This document shows, piece by piece, positions 38,524 through 47,505 of a stretch of DNA of 64,000 nt. Source of the DNA: Elysia chlorotica (Eukaryota > Mollusca > Gastropoda > Plakobranchidae); the NCBI GenBank assembly GCA_003991915.1, contig RQTK01000103.1, positions 400,348 through 464,347 on the forward strand, in the 5' to 3' direction. The translations under genes and the position numbers were made by a program. Numbering within the stretch: position 1 is the stretch's first letter; each line of letters starts with the position of its first letter. Below the pieces are notes generated by a model. That model was not told where the DNA came from, made no database searches, and saw only the letters and a program-made list of their open reading frames with translations.

Positions 38524-38733
38524 GTTAGCACATGCTAACAACACCCTATATTTCTCACCTACGAGATCTACTCTTCTATATAGGAGAGTAGACTCAAAGC
38601 GTTGAGTCTGCTCTGAAGTGCCGGAGGCATTAAGAGTGGTAACTCGACGCTTGTAGGTGCTCTCCCCTGATAGTAGGGGAGGGGTGCTCGGCGGAGCTAT
38701 TCATCCGCCGAGCACAGATACTCTCAAGAGAGT
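38524..38733. other. Cluster of perfect hairpins
   Basis: At least six inverted repeats occur in 210 bases: GTTAGCA/TGCTAAC (38524-38539), CTACTCT/AGAGTAG (38568-38591), AGACTCAA/TTGAGTCT (38590-38609), CTCCCCT/AGGGGAG (38662-38681), a 12-bp stem GTGCTCGGCGGA/TCCGCCGAGCAC (38684-38715, 8-base loop) and ACTCTC/GAGAGT (38720-38733). The segment is GC-richer than its surroundings and lies between the two direct repeats. It could be a structured RNA, a foldback element or a protein-binding array; no known family is recognised. Confidence 0.7.
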
Positions 38734-38955
38734 AAACGAAAAATTAATTAACAAACAATAAAAGAACGAAATTGTCCTGAATAAGCTTATAATTTTTGAA
38801 ATAAGCTTTTTCGAAATCATTATTAAAAATAATCGATTACATTAAAAAAATCGTCCCCCCAAAGAACCATGCCCCATTAAGCTACTAAAATTTTTGGGCC
38901 CGACGTGTAAAATCCTCCCATCATCTATATTAGTTCCATTCAGGTCTTGAAATTT

Positions 38956-39243
38956 CGAGGCATAAACTAATCGTGAACGGGACAATAGTTATTTAAAACA
39001 CCACCTATTTTCATTCATTTTTTCTCCTGAAAGCGTACAGGAAGTGTAAATAATTAATGTAACGAGATTAGTTTGATTAGTGTATGGTCTTGATTTAAAT
39101 AAGAAAAAAATCTATTTAGAGGAACCAAATATTAGATGAAACAAAAATGATTAAAAAAAAAAAAAAAAAAAAAAAAAAGGCCGATGGTATAGCCGTTGAA
39201 AGAGAAAGACAACACAGTATTTCAACATGTGCATAACAATAAC
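38956..39243. repeat. Direct repeat copy 2, abutting tetraspanin exon 1
   Basis: Second copy of the 38000-38285 repeat with its own poly-A run (about 39152-39178). Homology ends about 25 bases before the predicted start codon, so this copy would form the proximal promoter or 5' leader. Confidence 0.92.
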
Positions 39244-39268
39244 TGTGGGAGAGACGGGGCGGAGGTTC

Positions 39269-41093
39269 ATGGGCTTCAGCACGACTGTAATCAACGTCAT
39301 CATACTCCTCCTAAGCATCGCTCTGTTTGTCGCCGGCATCGCCATTCGGTAATTCACTTTGATGATACATGTAATAATCGTCGTTCTCAATATTAGGTTC
39401 TTCTTATAATGATAACTGGTGCGAAAAAGTATTCAAGATCTTTCTATTTCAGCTTCGCTTTAAAATAAATGAGATTAGGTCATATATTACTGAAATTAAT
39501 TAAATGAAAATTTGTTTAAAGCAATCAAATACCGGTAGGTAAAAACTTTTAGTATTTTAGACGACATGTTTGTTGTTGTGAAACGTAAAGAGATCGGACA
39601 GGGCTGTAGAAAATTGGAAACTGGTTGGGTTTTTTTTACAGCATATAAAATCTGCACCCCCTTGACTTTAATCCGAAAAAGCGAAGTTCTCTCCCAGTTT
39701 TAAAACGTCCCATGTCTTAAGAAAGTTTCTAAAAGACGATTGGATCCCAGAATAGGATACGTGGAACATGACCGATTACATTATCACAACACCGACCCAA
39801 CCAGTAGGGATAAACGATGCCGTGCCTCGGGGATGGAGCACGGACCTCCTGCGTCGAAAATGGACGCTCCACACTCAGCGCTACAGCCCTCCCCCTCCCC
39901 TTATCTAAAAAAGATGAAAGAAATCCCGTGTATTCATGTGTATAAAAATATATTAAGCCTTTATTTAAGACTACTTCCAATTTTAAAAATCAAGCAGAGA
40001 TCCCTTGCATTCTACAGCATTGGTGCTTAAAACATTTAATCGTGTCAAGCTATTAAACAACATTACAAACTATGCGATCCACATGACGATAACGGATGAC
40101 ATAATCACACCATTTAGGTATGAGGTTTTCTGAGCTCTTCTGGCTCGGTAAGTCTAGGGAAGACCTATGGTTGGACATCGATGCAGATGTCCTTGCCTAT
40201 TGTCTTAGTTCTCGTTTTAGGCCCCCAGTATCGCGATGGCGAACTGGCTCAAGTGGTAGATAGAGCGTTGGTCCTCTTAACGGCAGGTCCCCAGTTCGAA
40301 ACCCACTATCGGTCAAAAATGTAAATGTAATTTATATATTTTTCAGAACTTAAGATAAGGCTATTTTTAGATATCCTGGCTTAGCTAGATTCGCCCACCA
40401 GAGCCGTCGGACGCGTCTGACATCCACCACTTCGTCTAGTTCAATACCAACAGCGTCCCCCCATTTATATTTGGATCGATGTCAGTGTAATGCGACCGAC
40501 TGAGACAAAAGTTCGGGTCTCCCCGCCTTGTCTCGTTTATGGCAGCACATGACATTGCCAGACGTTAGTCTTGGAGTCGTGCACAATAAAGTCTATACAG
40601 TACTGACGTTGGACGTTAAGTAACCCACTCAACTCAAATCCCAACTGTCGGTATCTTAAGGCCTCTATTTTGTCTGTCTTCTTCGTCGACAGCATACGCA
40701 TCGACAAGCGATTGGAGATCATGGGAGACTACAATCCTGGTGCTCTCCCTTACTACCTGATGGTCTCCGCCGCCCTTTTGTTTCTCGGTCACCTGCTCGC
40801 CGTCTGGTTCTGCCACAACGCCACCTACGTTGAAACTCGCTCCGAGCAGCATTATTATTTTGTGGCTGTAATTTTGATGGTCATCGTTCTCTTCGTTTCT
40901 GTGCTAGTGTGCCTCATCGTCATGGCTGTGCATTCTTCTCTCATCTACGGCGCATTAGAAGACGGTATCCACAATGCCATGAAGGTAACCAGAACTTATT
41001 AGGATCGGTGATCTAAATTTTTTAAACAAAAATAACAACAGCAGCAATAACAATAATAATGATAATAGTAATAATAATATTAACAATAGTAAT

Positions 41094-41137
<44 letters not shown>

Positions 41138-41418
41138 TAATAATAATAATAANNNNNNNNNNNNNNNNNNNNNNNNNNNNNNNNNNNNNNNNNNNNNNNN
41201 NNNNNNNNNNNNNNNNNNNNNNNNNNNNNNNNNNNNNNNNNNNNNNNNNNNNNNNNNNNNNNNNNNNNNNNNNNNNNNNNNNNNNNNNNNNNNNNNNNNN
41301 NNNNNNNNNNNNNNNNNNNNNNNNNNNNNNNNNNNNNNNNNNNNNNNNNNNNNNNNNNNNNNNNNNNNNNNNNNNNNNNNNNNNNNNNNNNNNNNNNNNN
41401 NNNNNNNNNNNNNNNNNN

Positions 41419-41481
<63 letters not shown>

Positions 41482-43693
41482 TAATAATAATGATAATAAT
41501 ATAATGATAATGATAATAATAATACACTAATCACTTTCTTTATGAAACCCTCTTATAACTATTTGCGCAGTCAGACCGAGGCTAAACAAAATGCAAGGTT
41601 TCATATGGAAGCCACCCCAGCCACCAGCGTCAGTCTGGCTTTGGCCTTAGAAAAGAGGGACTGAGTAATTTCAATGAATATCTGAGATAGAGTTCGGATG
41701 TTTCTACTTCTAGAACTTTCTTGACATAACTAGATAGACCTAGAGATTTCTAGATATGTGCTTTGTGTAGGCCTATGCCTATACAAGAGCATAGCGCGGT
41801 AGAGTGAAGAATGGTTGATGTTGTTTGTTTTTTTTTGTAGAGAGAGGAATGTTGATATTTCTGATCGTGTTCGAACATCTTGTCGCAATGAGTGCTGTTA
41901 TTTTACCGTTGTTTAGATCCATTATAGATCTAGATATTTTTGTCAAGCATTGATGAAGGTCTATACTTCCTTGAGTTGTATTCTCAAATTTCAAAGTGTT
42001 TATAAAAAAGTTAAATTATTACGGTTTTCCAAAGGATTTCTAATTTTGTTAGTGCTGACAAGGATAGTTTGACCAAGTCCACGTGAATTATAATTATTCA
42101 ACAATGGACTTGCAACAGGGATCCTCTCTGTCATCGAGTCAAAGCCATAGGCATAAAGGTATATTTGCCGTGAACCACCTTTTTCTGGTTGAAAAAAAAA
42201 CCCACCGATTTTTTTACTAATCCAATATGAAAATAATGCAAATTGGAGGAGTACCAAGACCAAGGTCTAATAATTTTATTTTATGCCATACAGAGACTGC
42301 GTTTTACATCATCCTATTTTCTCATACTTGCGATCGAACTCACCCGCGCTATTTTTTCCTACACTAGGCATATAAGACTGACCTTGACAGCAAGATGCGA
42401 ATGGACCGCCTGCAGCTGCAGTTCGAGTGCTGCGGCGTGAAGTCTCACAAGGACTGGTTTAAAGTGTCCTGGGTCAACACCATGTATCTGAACGTGCTCC
42501 ACCCTGAGGTCAAACCGTAAGTTTCCTCATACCCGTAGTCCTGCCCGTAAGTTTTCTGTTGCCCGTATTCCTGTCCGCAATGCTGCCTGTAGTCCTGCTG
42601 GTAATTGTGTTCTTCCTTACCCATTACCTTCACGTTCCACCCACCCCAACCGCCTTCAATAATTTATTTAATTATTTTTTTTACAAAGGAACAACAGTGT
42701 CGCGAAATCATTGCTCTACATTTCATATTTAAGCTTCATCTTTAATTCTAAAAAAAATTAAAAAAATTACGAAACCAAAATGAAAAAATGCATCAAAGGA
42801 ATCCACTTTATTTAAATCGATAGTCTGTAAAATTATTCTACAAAATTCACTTGACCCTGGTCTATTTTATTTAAAAAACAGTTTTACCCTTCTTTAAACA
42901 GAAAATCTACACTCCGTGATGCCTGCAGGTATTGTTTTTTTTTCCTCGTCTTCTTATATCCAACGCCTAGTTACCTAGTGGATGGCGAATTCATCAAGGA
43001 TGACCATGGCAAATCAACGACGTCGGCTATGAGTTTTGCGCGAACGCACGTAAATTCCGTGGGTCGGTTCAGCCAACATGAAGGCGTCTCTGGCGCTACC
43101 CTGCACGAATCTGGCTGTGCCGATACCATCTACTCCCAGTTCCACGCAGCTCTTTTGGCCCCCACTCTCTGGCTGCTCTGCGTCATCCTTATTCTACAGG
43201 TCGGTCATCACTATCTTTTAACAACAACACAACAGTTCTTACAAGTAGAGTTAAAATTCTAGGAATGTTTCCACAGTGGTCTGCCTGTTCCGAATCTAAT
43301 AATTATTTACAACAGTACGTAGTTGTTTGAAGCTGCACCAAAGCCATTCACGTTTTTTGTTGCACCATTGTCTTCTGTAGTTCGCGATTATGTTCTCTTG
43401 AAGAGAGGGGGGGGGGGGTCCAACAGGATACCTCAGGAATACACGCATTCCCAAAAGAGAAGACATAAAGCTTCAAAGGACGATTCCCATTGAAGTATTT
43501 TTTTTTAAATTGGGGCGTTTCCCCGATGTAGGGCCTACGACACCAAGTCAATGAGAAAAGAGAATGCATGTAGATTGTAAAGTAACGAGCAGCTCAGTCG
43601 ATTTATTTTTGTACATGGAATGGCTGCAAATAACATTTTTAGTATAGAACGAAATAAATATTAAGAAGCAAAAACAGTTAATAAGGTGAAAGA

Positions 43694-43726
<33 letters not shown>

Positions 43727-44432
43727 AAACAACAACAACAACAACAACAACAAAGCAGCATGACTTTTGCTTCATTTACATTTTTGTTAATGGATCAGCC
43801 TATGATGTATCAATATATGTCGAATTAATAATATAGAGAATTTTTTGGTTCAAAGTTTTTTAATGCACAGGGGGTAAGTGTCAATAGTACTGGGACATAC
43901 GTAGGATTAAAAAAATTCATGTAATAAGTTTTAAATAAGTAAACGAATTAATCTGAAGGCAAAAAACCACCGTTTTAAAATCACTTCTTTTTATTGGCTC
44001 AGTGTTTTGCCCAGGCATAGGTGTTTTTGCAGTTATAAACCATCCTATGAAGCTTTTTATGATAACTATTATGTTTTGTATAAATTCAATTTATCGACAG
44101 TAATCGCGATTACCGCGTAAAATAACATTAAATATTCATTTTTGTGAAATACGCAGTTTTTTAGTCAATAAATATATATATAATTATATATATAATAAGG
44201 TTTACAGAATGTACCATGAGCACCTGAATCAATACGGATCACAAAGCAACACGCACATTAATTTGTCCGTAGGCCATAGACATCCCTGTGATGCGACTGC
44301 TGCAGACTTCCATCTTCACCGCAGATGAGATGAACGATCCCACGGGAGTAACAGAGGCCTACTGCATCAAGGGCGCAGGGGGCGGGGAGGACCTCAGGGG
44401 ACTCTATAAACGGAAAAAGGACAAAGACAGGG
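39269..44432 (+). CDS. Peripherin/ROM-like tetraspanin, exons 1-5 (last exon inverted)
   Basis: A four-pass membrane protein of the peripherin-2/ROM1 group, which shapes photoreceptor outer-segment membranes in vertebrates. Exons: 39269-39348, 40693-40984, 42368-42516, 42971-43199, 44273-44432. All are GT-AG and in phase (303 codons plus 1 base). TM1 is VIILLLSIALFVAGIAI; TM2 and TM3 are in exon 2; the large loop has QLQFECCGVKSHKDW (Cys145-Cys146-Gly147), WVNTMYLNVL and YLVDGEF, all peripherin-like; TM4 is LLAPTLWLLCVILIL, followed by IPVMRLLQTSIF. The loop keeps only three cysteines. Exon 5 ends in phase 1 (AGG G|GTAATC) with a basic KRKKDKDR end. No acceptor on this strand supplies a tail, but the minus-strand exon at 45526 fits exactly. 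An upstream coding exon is possible, since the frame is open before the ATG. Confidence 0.85.
39765..39905 (-). mobile_element. SINE copy in tetraspanin intron 1 (minus orientation)
   Basis: CACCGACCCAACCAGTAGGG (body) is followed by the reverse of a tRNA-like head (GGCTGTAGCGCTGAGTGTGG on the minus strand, with an A-box-like start). The tail is absent. Confidence 0.7.
40230..40645 (+). mobile_element. SINE copy in tetraspanin intron 1, interrupted
   Basis: tRNA-like head GGCGAACTGGCTCAAGTGGT with B-box-like CAGTTCGAAACC at about 40230-40315, then about 110 unrelated bases, then the body (GATGTCAGTGTAATGCGACC, GACTGAGACAA) and tail (GGCAGCACATGACATTGCCA, AGACGTTAGTCTTGG, TTGGACGTTAAGTAACCCAC). 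It ends about 50 bases before exon 2. Confidence 0.8.
41040..41525. repeat. (AAT)n tract containing a 266-base assembly gap
   Basis: AAT repeats flank N at 41153-41418. The gap size may be nominal. Reading frames spanning it are artefacts. Confidence 0.98.
43699..43754. repeat. (ACA)n microsatellite
   Basis: Trinucleotide run in tetraspanin intron 4, with one interruption. Confidence 0.95.
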
Positions 44433-44502
44433 GTAATCGCCGTATAAGATTATTATTATTATTATTATTATTATTAATAATAATAATAATAATAATAATA
44501 AA

Positions 44503-44976
44503 CTTCAAAAAGTAATCATAGACGATCAAGGAGAACTAGTTTGATCAAAAAATTAAATTTAATTCATCATGAGACAAATTTAAACAATAATTTCAATAAA
44601 AAATTTTGGAGTACTCTCGGATAGGTTAAGCTCATAATTACATTAAAATCAAGTGGCATGGTGTATGGTGTATGGTTGACTATGAGAAATTAACTCCCCA
44701 ATCCCCCCTCCCCGCCCCCTCTCCCGAAAACAGCATCTCAGTTTAAAAAGCTATTTCTTCTTTTTCCCCTTTTTGGCTTTCTTTGGTTTCTTCTTTTTCG
44801 CCTTCTTCTTAGCTTTTTTCGCTTTCTTTGCTGCTTTCTTCTTAGTTTGTTTTGCTTTCTTCTCTGCTTTCTTCTTATTTTTCTTGGCTTTCTTTTCCGC
44901 TTTCTTCTTCGCTTGTGTTGCCTTCTTTGCTTTTTTCTTCGTGTCTTTTTTTGCCTTCTTTTCTCCTTTCTTCTTA
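44503..44976. repeat. Inverted repeat, left arm (474 bp)
   Basis: The reverse complement of 45546-46019 with only a few mismatches. It contains, in antisense, the end of the lysine-rich exon, its stop codon and about 245 bp of 3' flank. It begins at CTTCAAAAAGTAATCATAGA, right after an (ATT)/(AAT) tract. Confidence 0.95.
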
Positions 44977-45526
44977 CCCTTCTTTTTCTTTTTGTCTTCT
45001 TTCTTGTTCTTTTTCTCATCTTTCTTTTTCTTTTTCTCTTCTTTCTTTTTCTTTTTCTCTTCTTTCTTTTCACCTTTTTTCTCCTTCTTTTCTTTCTTCT
45101 TTTCGTCCTTTTTCTGTTTCTTTTCCTCTTTGTCCTTTTTCTTATCCTTCTTCTTATCTTTCTTTTCGTCATCGTCATCATCTTTTTCCTTTTTGCTTTT
45201 CTTCATTTTCGAAAATAAGCCTTTGATTCCCTCGGCCTTCTTCGACTCGCCATCATTTTCATCACCACCAACATCACTATCACCACCACCACTATCACCA
45301 ACATCACTATCACCACCACCACTATCACCAACATCACTATCACCACCACCACTACCACCACCACCACTATCATCACCACCATAACTCCCACCATCACTAT
45401 CAGTAATATCGCTGGCGTCGTCTTTTCCACCTTTCATAAAGCCCGAGAAGAAACCCTTTTTCTTTGGTTTCCCACTATCATCGCTGTCGTCACCACCAGG
45501 GTCATCACCGCCGCCTTTTTCCACAT
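44751..45526 (-). CDS. Terminal exon of the peripherin-like tetraspanin, on the opposite strand
   Basis: A 776-base open exon on the minus strand with acceptor TTCTTTTTCAAG|AT and TAG stop at 44751-44753. It needs one base from the upstream exon, exactly what tetraspanin exon 5 (+ strand) provides (G+AT gives Asp), producing ..KDKDR|DVEKGGGDD. It encodes 257 residues of cytoplasmic tail: an acidic/Gly region (DDPGGDDSDDSG), FFSGFMKGGKDD, three near-identical GGGDSDVGDS repeats, LFSKMKKSKKEKDDDDD, and about 150 residues of Lys/Glu/Asp then Lys/Ala repeats ending KKAKKGKKKK. In this assembly it cannot be spliced to exon 5. Flipping 44977-45545 would rebuild it on the + strand using the right arm. 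Alternatively it is an independent minus-strand gene with unseen 5' exons. Confidence 0.65.
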
Positions 45527-45545
45527 CTTGAAAAAGAATTAATAT
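44977..45545. other. Loop between the inverted-repeat arms
   Basis: About 569 bases of single-copy spacer holding the acceptor, the acidic/Gly-rich part and the first Lys-rich half of the inverted exon. Its orientation relative to the arms decides which strand carries the complete exon. Confidence 0.9.
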
Positions 45546-46019
45546 TAAGAAGAAAGGAGAAAAGAAGGCAAAAAAAGACAAGAATAAAAAAGCAAAGAAG
45601 GCAAAACAAGCGAAGAAGAAAGCGGAAAAGAAAGCCAAGAAAAATAAGAAGAAAGCAGATAAGAAAGCAAAACAAGCTAAGAAGAAAGCAGCAAAGAAAG
45701 CGAAAAAAGCTAAGAAGAAGGCGAAAAAGAAGAAACCAAAGAAAGCCAAAAAGGGGAAAAAGAAGAAATAGCTTTTTAAACTGAGATGCTGTTTTCGGGA
45801 GAGGGGGCGGGGAGGGGGGATTGGGGAGTTAATTTCTCATAGTCAACCATACACCATACACCATGCCACTTGATTTTAATGTAATTATGAGCTTAGCCTA
45901 TCCGAGAGTACTCAAAAATTTTTCATTGAAATTATTGTTTAAATTTGTCTCATGATGAATTAAATCTAATTTTTTGATCAAACTAGTTCTCCTTGATCTT
46001 CTATGATTACTTTTTGAAG
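45546..46019. repeat. Inverted repeat, right arm (474 bp)
   Basis: In + orientation it carries the second half of the lysine-rich coding region, open from AAGAAGAAAGGAGAAAAG to TAG at 45768-45770, and then the 3' flank. It has no acceptor or acidic part of its own. Confidence 0.95.
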
Positions 46020-46193
46020 AAAGCTAGTGGCGAGGGAAGGGGGGTGGGTGTGAAAGAAAGAAGTCTAAACCATCGACTGAAGTATTATAAGGTATATTTG
46101 TTCGCATCAGGACCCCTTACCCTTAAGCATCAATCTTTTACCTCATTTTCTATATCTTCCATCCTTCTAGCTTTCTTCAAAAAGTAATCATAG
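46001..46193. repeat. 27-bp perfect inverted repeat with 139-bp loop
   Basis: CTATGATTACTTTTTGAAGA.. at 46001-46027 is the exact reverse complement of 46167-46193. The first half is also the outer end of the right arm, so this sequence occurs a third time, in alternating orientation. Confidence 0.93.
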
Positions 46194-47429
46194 AAAAAAC
46201 AACAACAAAAAAACAAAAACAAAAACAAACAAAAACAAATAAGACACAAAAACAAAAATAAACGTATTCTCTTTTCAAATCAAAGAATAAATATTGTTAA
46301 AATATAAAAAAAAACTTTATTCATATACAATTTGGACGGAAAAATCAGTCTTAATGACAATTTCTGAGAGTAATTAAGAAAAAAATTACTAACAGACACA
46401 ACTAACACTATTCAATGAATGCAAAGAAAATTTAAATGGAGCATTCAAAGAAAAGATATCCCAGTGTTTGAAGAATGAATCAAACAGAGCTCTAACTTTT
46501 CCCCCATTACTGTGAAAATAATTTGTAGGCACTGGAGAAACATGATTATCTCTCACTAAACTCAGAATAAATGAACCTTCATATGACTTGAACAGCAGAG
46601 GTTTTTTTTAAATTCTAATTTTCCCCAACAAAAGGAAACAAAGATTCGAAATGTGGTCAAAAAAGGTTAGGGATATATTTGTGCATGTCAGATTCAACTG
46701 TAGGTATGGGTGTTTTTGTTTTTGTTTTGGTGTTGTTTTTTAATCTGATAGTATTGGAAAGAAGGAAAACTTGTATCATAAAACAATGTTCCTGTACATG
46801 AAATATCGTTGAAAAAGCCATTCCAAAACCTTCCACCTTCCAAATGAAGATACCAGATAGACCTAGTTTTTTTTTTACATGAAATCTCATTGAAAAAGCC
46901 ATTCCAAAACCTTTCACCCTGCTAATAAAGATAAAAGATAGTATATTTGTATTTCTTACCCGTGAGATCAATTTTCGTCTAATTCTATATTAAGTTTTGA
47001 GAACATTGCTTAAATTTAAGCAATCTACTTAACAATGTTTTCAGGCTTACACAAGGTATAGCATATGCACAACCAAACATGGTGGGGGAACATCCAAATT
47101 AGATACTGTTTGAATTTACAATAGACAACTTAAAATGTATCGAGCGATAAAGCTTATTATTTTTATAAAAATATAGATGGGATCAATTTTTTTTCAATTT
47201 AAGTCTCCATATTAAACCTGAATAGAGACTTTGATATCAACCGTGCATTTAGCTCTCTATTTTGTTCCCAAAAAGTCAAAGATTTTTAAAGAGAAAAACG
47301 TGTATCAATGAAATAAAATGACTGGAGTTCCTCTATTCTATTTATACACATTCATTGTCAAATGATTTAACTTGATCCAATGTTGGTAAATATACATCTT
47401 TTCTTTTTTTAGAGAGGGGCAGATAGATT

Positions 47430-47505
<76 letters not shown>

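Noticed and set aside
38524..38733. Hammerhead ribozyme or tRNA in the hairpin cluster
   Set aside because: No CUGANGA/GAAA core and no A/B boxes or cloverleaf; the stems are separate simple hairpins.
40230..40315. A functional tRNA gene
   Set aside because: A- and B-box-like words are present, but the acceptor and anticodon stems do not pair. It is a SINE head, unlike the true tRNA-Leu at 62215.
41022..41534. Poly-Leu, Ile or Tyr open frames across the AAT tract
   Set aside because: They cross 266 N bases and a trinucleotide microsatellite, so they cannot be evaluated as genes.
44773..45384. Long + strand open frames rich in Phe/Ser/Leu
   Set aside because: They are the antisense of the lysine-rich exon; AAG/AAA codons read backwards give TTT/CTT. 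Their composition is low-complexity and the frames only mirror the real exon.
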